Shown here: positions 11,200 to 23,700 of the stretch, piece by piece | Layout: each line of letters opens with the position of its first letter | Position numbering within the stretch: the stretch's first letter is position 1 | NCBI GenBank assembly: GCA_035610365.1 | Contig: CM069432.1 | Span: 107,403,529-107,467,528, forward strand | Origin: Aquatica leii | Taxonomy: Eukaryota; Arthropoda; Insecta; Coleoptera; Lampyridae | Reading direction: 5' to 3' | Length of the DNA: 64,000 bases | Notes under the pieces: model-generated | What the model was told of the DNA's origin: nothing | Database searches by the model: none | What the model saw: the letters and a program-made list of their open reading frames with translations, nothing else | Program-made: the position numbers and the translations under genes

Positions 11200-12410
11200 C
11201 TCATATAAATGTACGTCATAAATGCAGTTTCAATTTAACCAAAAAAAAACACGGATTCTTCTATTAAACATTTATGTTGGTTTCTTTTTTCAACGTAGGT
11301 ATTTTTCCTAATTAACTAATAAAACGAAGTTGATGGTGTGTTGAATTACATTTGTTACAGAATTCGTGCAATTTTTGATAACTTAACATTAAAGCTAAGG
11401 TATATAAAAAAATTACTGTAAAACGTAACGGTCAAGATGTTAATCTCTCTCTCCAAGATCTCAAAATTTCAGCGGAAACCTTTAGAATAGTTAAATTTAC
11501 ATTAAATTGTTTTATTAAACTTGAGTTTAGTGCTGCGACTTTAAAACACTTCTTGTTTGATCACATTATACATTTCTAATTTTATGAGTTTTTACTTTAT
11601 TGGATTAGATTTATTATATTTAGAAAGATGGTATTTTGTAACTTTAACGTGGCACCAAAGAAGCATTTGGCATTATTTACTGATTTCCACCAAAGTGTAA
11701 AAACAAACAAATAACAAACACGCTTTTATTTTTTAGGATGCTCAATACGTGCATGGCATATTTTATGTAATGCCCATCATTTATATATGTTGTTTAGTTT
11801 TAAGCCGAAATAATCATAATACAACGTTCATACAATATTAGTGAGATTCCAACTTTGCTCAGGAAAAAGAAATCAGGCCTATGCGTAACAAAATATGTTA
11901 AGACAGTTTTACACTTTCTGTTGGTTATACTATTAAAAAATTAAGACACAATTAGAGTTCATAACGTTTTTTATACGAGTGTTGCGGCTGCATAAAACAT
12001 ATGCCATTTATGTAAACTCTGTAATTGAAACATAGAAACAAGTCAAAGTACTCTAAAAAAAAGTTTGGACATACACAAGCTGTTGTATTTTGCACGAATT
12101 TACAAATTATCATAACAGCTCTAAACATTTTTCTAGTTTTACAAAAAATTTTAACTATATGTATGTACATGACATAATTCTTTGTTAATTATTCAAAAAT
12201 TGAAGCTCTGTGTAAAAGAAATATTGATTTTTGTCAAAAAGAATTTATCTTAAAATACCAGTACTTTATTTTGTAAATAATTGTATAGGTTAAAGATTTG
12301 TAATTGACCATTGACTATTCTTGATTTGATTATAAGTGATTTTCGTCTAACTTAATAGAACAACCAGACTATTAATTTGATGGTTCCTAATAAGTTAAAC
12401 TTGTCCGTCC
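11200..12410. other. E1 interior, noncoding
   Basis: AT-rich and mirrored in E1' around 25640-26860. E1 has about 65 bp near 11540-11605 that E1' lacks; E1' has about 90 bp near 25808-25900 that E1 lacks. No family recognised. Confidence 0.45.
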
Positions 12411-12419
12411 ATCACTAAA

Positions 12420-12620
12420 ATTTTCAGTTTCATCAATGGCAATTAGCACTCTGAAGTTGCAAGCTGGAATGTCTTCTAAAACGTCAGTTTGTTTGAGTTC
12501 AGAAACAACAAAGACGCAAAAGTCAAGTTCAGTTTTTTCTTTTGATTGACAAAAATAAACTAGGATCAAACCTATAAATTCAAAATGGTTTCACTACAAC
12601 GCGTTCTAAGCTGCAAGAAA
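12420..12620 (+). mobile_element. Diverged PLE-type terminal repeat fragment (E1)
   Basis: GCACTCTGAAGTTGCAAGCT at about 12446, AAAACGTCAGTTTGTTTGAG at about 12480 and CGCGTTCTAAGC at 12600 follow the same order as the PLE repeat at 31441-31620, with many differences. The hammerhead core is decayed (CTGAAGT, AAAAC). The minus frame at 12387-12569 lies on this repeat and is probably not a gene. It is mirrored in E1' at about 25390-25590. Confidence 0.55.
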
Positions 12621-14030
12621 AAACAAAAAAGGAAACACATAATGTACTTTTTAAATTACCTTAACAAAAGCTTTTATATCGACTCTTAAATCATCAGTTG
12701 GAGATAACATAAAGCATCTATTTTCTATGTATAAAGTGAAACTACTAGCCGTGACTTAGTTTGCTATCAAGAATTACGTAATAATTAAAGTTCTGACATT
12801 ATTCGTACATTAAAAATTTTGAGATCAACAAGTTATATGTTAATTTACAAACATACAATGATTTATCAAGTTACTTGAAGTTATCCTTAAAAAAAATTGT
12901 AACTGCTCTAATTTCAATGTTTCAAACATACAATCATAATTATAATGTTAAAATACTGTAACTTGCTAAAAAAACTATTTTTGGATAATTGTGGATCTAC
13001 GCAAGTAAGCAATATTTACTTTAATTTTTTTAACAACTTCATTAATCTAAAGTAAAGATGACATTTTTTAGACTAAGACTAGTTAATTTGGTAACAATTT
13101 TTATGAAACTCGTTGGAAACTATTGTTTACTTCATGATCAGTTGTAATATACTATAAACAGTTCTTTCGATTAAAAAACTTAGAAATTTTAGTTCCATTA
13201 TATGTAAAACATCAACATTTGAAATCAATGTATGTGCTTATGGCCAGAAATTGTAGAAGAAAATAATGTGCAAAATAAAGATAAAAAGTTATCTAAATGG
13301 TTTAATCAATAAACTTTAAAAATGTCAATAAAAGATATGTGACAAATCAAATAAAGTAAATTAAAAAACAGTGATTTAAAATTTAGGTTTAATTCAAAAA
13401 GATTCTTAATATCAAATGTAAGGCTAATGGAAGTGTCAATGTAGGTACATACATGTAAATGTATTACTCAATTAAACCTTCTTATTTACACTTTTTCTAC
13501 TATTACAACTACATAAAACACACCAAACCATTATGTCCTAAGTGTCTTTAATTAAAAACTAAAAAAAACATATAAACAAACAGAAAAATCATTATAAAAT
13601 TTCATATCGATGTAAACTTGAAAGTTTGATTTTAAATTGTATTTTACATTACTGACTTCTTTCTTATCTTAATAGTACAAAACTAATAGTTTTTATATTT
13701 CGAATGTTTTTACTATATTACTATAACGTAAAACAATAAGTATTTATTTTCAACTTGAGTTATTAACATTTGTGTACTAACGTTAATTTTAATAAAATTC
13801 ACTATTGAAAACGTTGTAAAATTCAACCTGCTGCTAAGTTAGACAACAAAATTAATTCAAAACGAAAGATAACTTTGTTTAATAAGAAGTAACTTAATAC
13901 AATATTATAATCACACTGAACTGAAACTTGTTGCAAGCTCACACAGCAGATTTTGTATAATAGGAGGTCTATTAATAGAATTAACTTGCGCCGTCATTAT
14001 TTGTATCTTATTGTAGTTGAATTTTGCTCA
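12621..14030. other. E1 interior, noncoding
   Basis: AT-rich sequence, nearly identical in E1' (23960-25390). Nothing recognised. Confidence 0.45.
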
Positions 14031-14307
14031 ACGTGAGATCCCAGAAGTTGACAACGCTGCTGGATCTCACGTTCACTCATGTATCTCTAAATAAACAAAC
14101 ATATACGTTGACTTAACTCTTATTCTAAAGGATCTAGTTTTGTTACTGGTTTATCAATTTGCAAAATCTTTTCCCCTCTGAGGGAAAAATGGTTCAGTTG
14201 CTTGACATAAACGTATTAAGGCAGAAAAAAAATTCTTATATTTTTTCCTTGTGGCGGATCTCGGGTTGTCATGATTTTCCTCGGATCTAGACTTGATACA
14301 GAAACAG

Positions 14308-14327
14308 ATATATATATATATATATAT
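14308..14327. repeat. (TA)n junction between E1 and E2
   Basis: About 20 bases of TA between the E1 right terminus (ending GAAACAG) and the E2 left terminus (TCCGTCTATC). Confidence 0.9.
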
Positions 14328-14649
14328 CCGTCTATCAACGTGGCGTCCAGCCACTACAAAATCATCATCAATTTGGCGTCCATGGTAAATTGGCGTCCGT
14401 ATATGGACGCCACTTTGGATTCCCTTATAAAAGTGTTGCGGTAGACCCCTACTACCTACAGACAAAGATTTGGAGGGACGCCAAAAAACGTAAACGTGTC
14501 AGAAAATTGAATAATTTAGTTCAAAAAATTTTCACTACGAGCGCTACTGTCGCCATACATAATTGTATATTGTACGAATATATTTTTTTAAATACATTTC
14601 CGTATCAATATGGCGACTTCGATGTGGCAACGTAGCAGGATGCCATGTT

Positions 14650-16630
14650 GATATAAAAATGAATATGTATAATTAAATATTGCGTTATAGACGCCAGGAC
14701 CAGATTAATGATTAGGTCATATGCATTATACCAGTTTATCCTTCTAGTTTATAACAAACATTAATGTAGTTTTTACAAGTAATTACCAAGACTTAAACTA
14801 CAGTAAAACGTCCGTAACGACGCAGCCTTGCAAAATCAAAGTCAATATTACATATGCTAATTTACTCTAAGTGGTTCTTGATTATAATTAATATAAAGGG
14901 TTAATTCTAATTTCTCATACAATTTTAAACATTTTGTAACAAAAAAAAGAACATATAGGTGTACTTTTTATACATGACGAAGCAAATGTATTAAAAGAAC
15001 CTGTTTGCAACTTATGCATATAGCTGCTTTGCGTAATTTTATCATATTATACTTTAATTTTATCGGCGATATGATTAATTATGTAATATTTTATTTTTGT
15101 TGTACTAGCGTTTCTTCTAAAGTAATTAAAATGCCTTGTTTTATATAAGAAGTAACATTGTCAAGTGTTAACAAATTTTTATTTAACTTCTACAAATTTT
15201 TTAAAACTACTTTATACACTACTTGGTATAAAAGAATTGGGAAACAGTGTCACATTGCGACTCTCATATTGAATTGATTAGGAATGTATAATTACCTTAT
15301 GTTGTATTTTACGTTTTTCTTTTTGAGTTAGCTATTGAATAACCGAGAAAAACGTATATTTAGTTGTACAAAAATACGTTTTCGACCATCGTAAGATCGT
15401 CGGAATACGCATTCTGGTCACTAGCGGTTCGGTAGACGATGCAAGTGAAACGCTGTTTGACCACATATTTTTGTCAAAAATGTATTTTAATAAAAAATTG
15501 CATATTTATAGTATACGATTATAGATGTAGTGTTTTTACTAAAAAAATTAATTACGATTTCTTAATCAAAAGTCACAATTTATTTTAATTTTTATATGAA
15601 CATTTCAAAAATTATTACTAAGTTATAATCGCCTTTACAGTACAGATGTGTCAATGTTGCTAATGTTTTGTCAAATTTCTGTAAAAGCATTGTCTAAGCG
15701 TGAAATAAAGAATTAACTTAAAAATTCAACCAAAATCTAATTAAGAATTTTTAAATGTTATTAATCAAGGCACATTATAGAATTAATGAAATTATAACGA
15801 AACTAAGTCTGCTTAAAATTTAAGTTGAAACGCAAAACATACTTGAAAAAACGCACATGTAACAAAGATAATTAAATCATACATTAGCGATATCGTAGTT
15901 CAAGGTAATGCAGAGTAACTGTCAACATTATCCGGTACATATGATACGATCACGCATATTTTTAGTTGTCAGAGTTGTGGTATGCTGATTTGGTTAAACT
16001 ATATTTTATTCTCACGTAATCTTATGTCTGTCAATTAGTTCAGAATAATTTTTTTGCGTTTTCTGAGAATTTTTCGAAAGTATAAAAATTTTTCGAATTA
16101 TAATATATTTCTAATTTTAATTAACTATTCTGGAGAAGAGTACTATTTTACATATTGTTAAACAATAAAATACTTTTTAGTTTAATAAATTTGCATTATC
16201 TTTGCTGTGTTGGTCTACCGAAAGTTGAACAAAAACGTATTTAATATAATACATCTGTATTATTAAAACTACTGATGTAGATATAACTAGTAAACTTTGT
16301 TTGTTTGTAGTTATCACGGAGAGTACAGAAATAACGTTGGCCAGAATTTTTTGTAATTTTTTTACCTACTAAAAACAATATCAAATTTAAAACTAACAAG
16401 TAACAAATTCAACATTTTACAATTAATTGAAACATAGGCTTATTTAGTTTATTTAGTATTTACTAAATTCAGTGTGTTGCTATCATAACGCCAATACGGC
16501 GGATAAAAGAAAATCAATACAGGATTGAAAAATAAACAATTTTTATTATTATAATATATAAAGTCTGCAAAGCAATAGTTTTCGAAGAAATAAAACAATT
16601 TATTTAAAGATGTGGCTTGCGATTAGACTA
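14650..16630. other. E2 interior, AT-rich, no gene
   Basis: Nothing recognisable except a slightly less AT-rich stretch at 15340-15470 (TTTTCGACCATCGTAAGATC) that matches no family I know. Confidence 0.4.
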
Positions 16631-16639
16631 TTTCTGAAT

Positions 16640-16795
16640 CATCAAGTTTAGTTCTAGTTTCTCTTTGTGAGCCAAAATAAGCAGTTGGCTTTTTTTTTTG
16701 TGAATCCAAACAAACTAGACTGGTGTTCCGCTACGATGCGGCCTAAGCCAAAATTCACTTATAATATGAACAAAGAAAACCGCGAAAGATATAAT
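16640..16795 (+). mobile_element. Old PLE terminal-repeat fragment in E2
   Basis: CTACGATGCGGCCTAAGCC followed by AAAATTCACTTATAAT (about 16730-16765) corresponds to the 3' end of the PLE repeat (CTACGACGCGGTCTAAGCCG). The upstream part is scrambled and no hammerhead core is left. Confidence 0.5.
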
Positions 16796-17860
16796 AATGA
16801 AAAACGCTAAACGTAATTCTAAAATTTTGTTATGTTAATTTGTAATGTTAATTAACGTTAATTAATAAATTAAACACTTTTTTTTCTAATAATTTTTGAA
16901 TATGTTCTTCCACTTTAGTCTTGTGGTAGGAGACACAGATGACCACAATTTGGTTGAGATTTTTTGTAAACAACGTTCGCTATTGTGCACTTCATCACAG
17001 CAACAAGCAAAAGTAGCCAATTTAAAAAAAAAAGTAATTTTAAAACAATTGAAATGGTAAAACTAGAAAAGTCTATCATTACAATTAAGATATTTTGTGA
17101 ACTATGAAAGTAATTATTGTTTATTAAACTCTTTTATAAAGAAAAATAAATAGCATGACTCTAAAGTTGTGTTACGTCACTGGTTACGTAATATGTATTC
17201 CTTTGTTATTGAATTGTGATTTGACCATAAATGTTTTTTTCCTTCTTTAAAATGAATTAGCTAAGTTTGATTGCGGAAACCTGTAAACATGTCTTCTTCA
17301 AATGCTCATTTAACAAAGGATCTCAGAAACATTATTATTAACTATTTAGCTTTACCAATCTAAGAGATATATATATATATAAATAAATCGTAGTAGAATC
17401 CACATTTCCACGAGTTGCATTGATTTTACAGTTTTCCATTATGGATAAATCCTGTGTTGTCGTTATCATACAAGCTGAGCTTTTGTCACACGTTGCAGTG
17501 TACATCTTTAGAGCCTGGAATAACCAGTTTATGTTCACTGCGGCAACACGTGATTTATCCAGAATGAAAAATTGTAATAAAAATAAAATAGTACTACAGT
17601 AGTATCCAAGCCTTAACCGCGAAAAACTAACAAATACGTTCTGTTAAAACAATGAAAAATACAAACAGAAAACTAAAAAAAGTATGTTTTCTTTCCAAGT
17701 AGCATCCAAGATAATTCATGTCAGTTGAGTTTATTGATTATTACATATTTAACACTTTATATGAAACTTACGGGTAATTATAACTTTATTCTATTAATTT
17801 ATAGGGAAAATTACGTGCATTCATCTTTTTTTAACCACTTTGTAGTTCTGCAGCTTTGTG
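16796..17860. other. E2 interior, AT-rich, no gene
   Basis: A short TA run sits at 17368-17382. At about 17475-17515, minus strand, the order CTCTAAAGA, hairpin, ACAAAAGCTCAG faintly resembles a decayed hammerhead. I do not call it. Confidence 0.35.
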
Positions 17861-18189
17861 ATAAAAAGTAAGGTTTTATCAACGTTATTTTTACTAAGTA
17901 AAATCTCTTTCAGGTTTCTTTAACTTTAAAGTGGAAAATTGAAGTGGCGGCCACTAAATCGAATCACCAAAATCATACCTTAAAGTAACAACCACTTTAA
18001 AGTAGAAGTGAACTTAAAATATACCTGAAAAGCAGTTTCACTTTAGAATGGTAGGTTGTCGTTGTAACGTTAGAGCCACTTTCATAAGTGATTTTCACAA
18101 GACATTTTAGATTAAAGCCACCAGATAGTGACATAATTCATATAACGTCGCTATTCATTATTTTATTTTCCACTTTGTTATAACTTACT

Positions 18190-18558
18190 CATAACGCCTA
18201 GGATACAAGATTCGTAATAGCCAATTGTGTACCAATCGCGTTATTACGATGGTTACGCCTAGAGAGCAACAGGATGCAGCCCAAGGGACTCTGGCCCAAA
18301 GGATGTATGTTGTTCAATGAGCGTAATTATACAGTAACTCCAGTAGTACATACAAAATTTTATTTTTCTCTTTATATAAAATTTTAATTAAAAATTAAGT
18401 ATATAAGAAGAAATAGAAAACTTGTTACCATCAAAATCTAAAGAGGGCATTATGAGAGTGCGTTATGAATTTATAACGTCCTCTAAATTCATAACGACGT
18501 CTCATAAGGCTCTGATTGTTATGTGTATGTTTACATATTTCGTATCCTAGACATTATG
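18190..18558. mobile_element. MITE-like element of about 370 bp
   Basis: CATAACGCCTAGGATACAAG at 18190 is matched by the reverse complement of the right end, CATAATGTCTAGGATACGAA. A second, internal palindrome CGTTATGAATTT...AAATTCATAACG lies at about 18461-18496. There is no coding capacity and no clear target duplication. Confidence 0.5.
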
Positions 18559-18755
18559 AATAAATTAAACAGAGTGAAATAAACATATACATAACATTGG
18601 GTATTTTGTGTTTGATTATTTTGTTAACTTACAGCACTGCATATAATAAATTTAATTTATTTGTTATAAACTTTGCAGTACCTACTCCGTGGAAGAAATC
18701 ACTTGCAAATCAATTTGATTACGATAATCCTAGCAAGCATGTGCGGAGCCTTTAA

Positions 18756-21391
18756 CCCGGCATCGGTCGGGTGGGGTCTTGTAGACTCCATGCAGATCTA
18801 GAGCGCCGCATTTTTTTTTGCCGATACGCTTGCGCAACCAGCCGTTGCAATACCCTCCGCTCAAATGTTATGCTGTCGCGTGCAGCACAAATTTTAGTCG
18901 TTGTTGTGAGTGTAAGGAATCTACATTGCTGCAATTTTGCTTGGGGCCTGACAAACCCCACCCAACCATTTACGTGACATTTTGTGAGATAGTTGAAGGT
19001 AAAGAATTTTGGTTTATTTTTTTGTATTTGTGCCAAACAAACAAATTCTAGCTGTCATGGCATCTGGTTATTATGAAAAAAAGCAAGAACGTCTATTAAA
19101 CTTCTGGAAAGAGTTGAATGAAGAAGAAGAAGAACATTTCATAGATTCAGACAGTGGAAGTGAAATTAATATTGAAGATTCTCAGGAGGCTAAAGAACTA
19201 CAGGACAATATCACAAGCGCAGATTACGAACATGAAGTTGACGATGCTGAAGGAAACATTCTGGAAGAGGAAGACAGTTCAAACGATGATGAATTAGATA
19301 CAAGTACTAGTACACATTATAAAGGTAAGGACGGCACGAAATGGTTGAAAACATATAGTAATAAGCGGGTTCGGACCAGGGCGGAAAATATAAAAACGCA
19401 TTTACCAGGAGTTAAGCAAAGTGCACGAGATTTGAAAACACCTCTTGATTGCTGGCTATCATTTATTGATAATGACATAATTTCCGACATAGCAAAATAC
19501 ATTACAATAAAAATAAGACAAAAATCCGTAAATTACAAACACAATAAGGACTTTTGCAATGATGCAAATGAAGTGGAAATTAAAGCGGTATTTGGATTAC
19601 TTTACCTTGCAGGCGTGTTAAGGGCAAATCACAGGAATTTAGAAGATTTTCGGAAAACTGATGGTACCGGCATAAAGATTTTCCGCAACCATGTCGGCCA
19701 AAAGATTCATGTTTTTGATAACTTGTCTACGATTTGATAACGTCGAAAACAGAGCGGAAAGACTGACAATAGACAAACTTGCTCCAATAAGAGCAATTTT
19801 TGACAAGTTTGTCGACAATTGTCAATCTGCATATACTGCAAGTGAGTATCTAACCTTAGACGAAAAGCTCGAGTCGTTCCGAGGGAGATCTTCCTTTCGG
19901 CAGTACATTCCAAACAAGCCGGCGAAATACGGCATAAAAATACAAGCTTTGGTTGATGCTAAAACATTTTATACTTTGAATATGGAGGTATATACAGGAA
20001 AGCAGCCTGATGGGCCATTTCAAATGAGTAACACTCCAAAAGACATAACTCTTAGAATGGTTGCACCAATTTCAGGGACTAACCGAAATGTTACCTTTTA
20101 TAATTGGTACACAAGTTATGACCTCATCCAGGAACTCTACAATAATCATAAACTCAGATCCGTCGGTACTCTAAAAAAAAACAAGCGACAAATTCCTTTA
20201 CCATTTCTCTCAACTAAAAACAGGTCAGTGCCTTCCAGTTTATTTGGTTTTCAAAAAAACATAACTATCTTGTCATATATGCCTAAGAAAGGCAAGAATG
20301 TTTTACTTTTTTCATCATAATGATACAATTAGTGAAGATTTCGGCGAGAAGATGCTTCCTGAAATTATAAGCTTTTATAATTCAACAAAGTCTGGGGTTG
20401 ATATAACAGATAAATTATCTGCATCCTATAACGTAAGTCGCAACAGCAGAAGATGGCCCCTAACAATTATGTTTTGTCTGCTAAACACTGCTGGCATCAA
20501 CTCACAAGTTTTGTATAAGTTTAATACCGGCGATCAGAAAATAAAAAGAAGAAATTATTTAAAAGATTTAGGGTTGGCCTTAGTCAAAGAATATGCACAA
20601 GCTAGAAAAACAATCCCAGGATGAAACGAGTTTTGAGAGAAAAAATTAGGAACATATTTGCAGTCGGAACAACCCCCAAATAAAAACCAGCTGGCGTTCG
20701 TGGTCGATGTGGTATTTGCTCTCGAAGGATGGATAAAGAAACACAATATTCTTGCCATAAATGTAATATTTTTCTTTGTTTAGACCATGCTGTTATGCAA
20801 TGCGAGTCCTGTGCTCATACATCTGATGCTGTATAATGTAGTACGAACGTGTACCTACTCGGTCAATTTCCTTATACTTCATGTTATGTTATTCTTATTT
20901 TTCTTGCCAATGTTTTAGAGAGTGTTATTTTTTAGTTTCTGTTTTGTAATTTATTTTAAATTGGCGTTCTATAAGATTTATATTTAAAAAAAGCACGTCT
21001 ATATTTGACCAGATTGTGTGCCCTTCTTTTTGAACTTATGATTGACCTATCTGTTTCTTGTATTTTTTATGTTTTGTTCCAAGTTTTTTCAAGTCAAAAC
21101 TTGTTTAAAACACGTTTTTGGGATACTTTAAAAATACTGTGATTTTTTAAATATTAAAACATTTAAGACTCTAAATTTCTAGTGTTTTAATAAAATATGA
21201 TATTTTTTCAAATAAAGACCATCTAACTTTAGTTGCATATTTGTTTAATCCAAATGAGGCCAAAACAAATAATTTTAGTCAAATAATGCCTAAAAGTTTA
21301 TTTTGTCCCAGATTATGACTTACAAACATTGAGGTCCGCTAGACCCCACCTGACCGCTTAAGTAACTTCTGACCACCCGACCGACGCCGGG
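18756..21391 (+). mobile_element. piggyBac-family DNA transposon, full length but decayed
   Basis: The termini CCCGGCATCGGTCGGGTGG (left) and CCCGGCGTCGGTCGGGTGG (reverse complement of the right) are near-identical. Each is directly flanked by TTAA (18752-18755 and 21392-21395), the piggyBac target duplication. GTGGGGTCT occurs just inside both ends. The element is 2.64 kb and carries one transposase gene on the plus strand. It lies inside E2, so it inserted there after E2 was in place. The inner TIR copies are offset, as is usual for asymmetric piggyBac ends. Confidence 0.92.
19057..20836 (+). pseudogene. piggyBac transposase with three frame breaks and a mutated catalytic residue
   Basis: Family role: DDE/D transposase cutting precisely at TTAA. 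I chose ATG 19057 (MASGYYEKKQ) because an acidic N-terminus follows, as in the family. Order: acidic region; a DGTGIKIFR block at about 19660; then a shift near 19690 to frame 2 with MSAKRFMFLITCLRFDNV; YGIKIQALVDAKTFY with the first catalytic Asp; NVTFYNWYTS, where the family has DNW, so the second Asp codon is TAT (Tyr); a shift near 20300; GVDITDKL with the third Asp; and RRWP. Another shift after 20620 leads into the C-terminal cysteine-rich domain (CGIC...CHKC...CLDH...CESC, 20706-20815), ending at TAA 20834. The protein cannot be active. Confidence 0.88.
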
Positions 21392-21395
21392 TTAA

Positions 21396-23390
21396 AATAG
21401 TTGTCGCAAGAATTTTATATAATTAATATATTAGGTTTAAGTTACAGAACATGTAAAGCTCTAATAAATAATTTGCTGTTGCATCCATACAATATTACAG
21501 TTGCTTACACTTGATTACGACAAGTGACTAAACTACTGTTATTGGTTTAACGATAATTTCAGAAATGATAAAATATTAAATTCGACTTCCTTTAATAATG
21601 AAGCAGATATCACTCTATAACAACTGCAAAATATTTTTAAGAACATTAGACGGAGATTTGATATGTGCATAAATAACAATATTGATCACATCAAGCACAT
21701 AAGTAATTTAGAAAATTAAAAATGTGTAAGCTGAATAAGAATACGTTATGAAATGTAATTGATAGTAAAATATAAACTAGTTGTAGTAGTACGATGTTAC
21801 CAATAATTGAGAAAAAATTAGTACGAACAGTCAAGCCATCTTTACCACTACGCCTAGTGTACGTACATTGTACATCTAATTGTCACTGTTTTGTACATAA
21901 TATGTAATAATAAAAAAAAACTTTCACGCGACTAGGATTTGAACTCTTGTTGGCGTAGTAAGCAGATGCCTTACCAAGTATGTCACGACGACTTAATATT
22001 TTTACATATTATATAAATGGCTTTTATGTTCTAATAAATATCTTTTATTAGTTGCTTTTAATTATACACTTTAAAACCACACTGAAGATTGAAAGATACC
22101 TAAAACAGCACTACCATCAAAATGTTTATAATCAAAAATCCTTGTACATTAACGTACGTACAATGTACGCACATATTAGGTAAAGGTACGTGCAGCATAT
22201 TTACATTAAAGTCTGTACTAATTAATTTTGTTTTTCTAAAAAAAAATTGATGGTGCATAGTGATATCTGGATCTATAACCTTTACATTTAACAGTAAATT
22301 TGCATTTGTTGGAATTTTGCTCATAGTAAATATTGTTCAAATTCATTATATACATCTACTTTATAGAAGCTAAAAACATCTTGACCAAAGTAAATTTAGT
22401 TGTACCATTTATAAAATAAAGAGATGAGAAAGTATACAACATTTAAAAATGAAACAGATACATAAATACATCTCCGCTAGAAGACACTCACCACGCTGCT
22501 ATTTAGCAGCCACGTGGATTTTAAGTGACTGTAAAGATATTTTATAAGTGATAAAATAGTTGTAATCACGTAACAGCCAAATATTTGTTTTCCATTTTGG
22601 TGGTAGTCACGGTATAGAACTGTACCGTTAATGTGGTAGTGACTAGTGGGAAGCTATTCTATAGTTCCATATGCTAAGATAACACACATTTTACTTTTTA
22701 AAGCAGTATTTTGCATTTTTTTTTAATTTATTTAAGCTTACATAGTCACTGCGTAGTTTACAAAATGGCTAAATTACTAGTCTTTCTTCTTTACTATTTT
22801 TCTAAAAAATCTACTAAAACTTACTCTTTTTTATAAATTTGTATCAGTTAGTGTTTTTATGTACTGATGATGATTCTTGATTTAATTAATTTTAATCTAC
22901 GTTTACTATTTGAAAACAAATTGCGTAATTAAGAAAAACCTGCACATAAATTTAAATATAAATATTTAATACGTATATGTGCATTAAACCAATGACAAAA
23001 ATTCAACACTTTTCTAGTTAACTGATTTCCATTTTGTTGCTTACACTGTCATTTGTCTTTTAAGTTGTTTTACAATGTTTTTATTCGGAATAAATAATTT
23101 ATTATGTTTCTTAATTACTGCACATTACATATTTGCAAGAAATACAATTGTTAGTTAAAATTTCGTTTTATGCTCTAACCAAAATTTTAAAAATATTTAC
23201 GAACAGATGACAAAAACATAATTAGGTTAAGTTTAGCAGAAGTACAATAATTGTTTCAAGGAAGTAACAAAAAAGATCAAATTTCTATAACGGTTAAAAG
23301 TTTATTTACATAGCATGTTTGTTGAACTGCTATAAAGATAATCGAGGTTCAAGGTTGTAATCTAATACTGGTTGCAACAACTGGCAACAT
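21396..23390. other. E2 interior between piggyBac and the right motif-rich end
   Basis: AT-rich, with one tRNA-like stretch (listed separately). GTGG/CCAC motifs cluster at 22480-22660. Two near-copies of GTACGTACATTGTAC lie at about 21860 and 22155 (the second in reverse complement). Confidence 0.4.
21921..21993 (-). repeat. tRNA-derived sequence (SINE head or tRNA pseudogene)
   Basis: On the minus strand, ACTTGGTAAGGCATCTG resembles a polymerase III A box region and GAGTTCAAATCCTAG resembles a B box, about 30 bases apart. The acceptor stem does not pair, so it is not a working tRNA gene. On the minus strand a T-rich run follows directly. Confidence 0.45.
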
Positions 23391-23683
23391 TGCTTGGATG
23401 TCATTTAGCGGATATATGAAAGTGATCTGTATATTGGTCGCCAGTTTGTAGTAAAATATTCATAATCGTATATTGGACGCCATTTGATTCATTTATAAAA
23501 GGTCGCCAAATTGCAACGTATTTAAACTTTTTTATTATTTACATTTTTACAGTTCTTATTGCTAATTGCTTCATAATATAACAAAAAAAGTTTATATACA
23601 CGAATCAGATTGTTTCTATCACAACGGGAAGCGGTGGACGCCAAAAAACTTTGTTATGTGTTGTCGCCATTTAGATAGACGGA

Positions 23684-23700
23684 TTTATATATATATATAT
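23684..23700. repeat. (TA)n junction between E2 and E1'
   Basis: A short TA run separating the E2 right terminus (GATAGACGGA) from the E1' terminus (CTGTTTCTGTATCAAG). Confidence 0.85.

Larger units (their letters stand above)
8715..14307 (+). mobile_element. E1: large noncoding element with GAGATCC-rich ends (left copy)
   Basis: A 5.6-kb unit between two (TA)n runs. Its left terminus reads TTGTAACAAGGTCAGATCCG. The reverse complement of its right terminus reads CTGTATCAAGTCTAGATCCG, which gives an imperfect TIR of about 26 bp. GAGATCC/GGATCTC motifs cluster near both ends: about 8733, 8766, 8783-8808, 8999-9036 on the left and 14034-14075, 14130, 14258, 14281 on the right. Several pair into hairpins, such as GTGAGATCC with GGATCTCAC. 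A near-identical inverted copy lies at 23701-29290. I find no transposase, only nested PLE pieces and a foldback. It could be a non-autonomous DNA transposon or part of a bigger composite. Confidence 0.6.
14328..23683 (+). mobile_element. E2: 9.4-kb element with TGGCGTCC-rich ends
   Basis: The left terminus TCCGTCTATCAACGTGGCG is matched by the reverse complement of the right terminus, TCCGTCTATCTAAATGGCG. The first ten bases are identical and TGGCG follows in both. TGGCGTCC/GGACGCCA motifs repeat near both ends: about 14340, 14374, 14391, 14402, 14476 on the left and 23442, 23469, 23632 on the right. Both ends also carry GGACGCCA closely followed by a TTATAAAA box (14403-14430 and 23470-23500), but in the same rather than inverted orientation. 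The interior holds a MITE and a piggyBac. I see no gene of its own. Confidence 0.5.

Noticed and set aside
13998..14076. GTGAGATCC...GGATCTCAC hairpin as a transcription terminator or regulatory RNA
   Set aside because: The same motif recurs many times at both ends of E1 and E1', so it is better explained as an element terminus motif.
17475..17515. Additional hammerhead (minus strand)
   Set aside because: CTAAAGA, a weak stem II and ACAAAAGC do not reach the core consensus in several positions.
21921..21993. Functional tRNA gene on the minus strand
   Set aside because: A- and B-box-like stretches are present but the acceptor stem does not pair; called tRNA-derived only.
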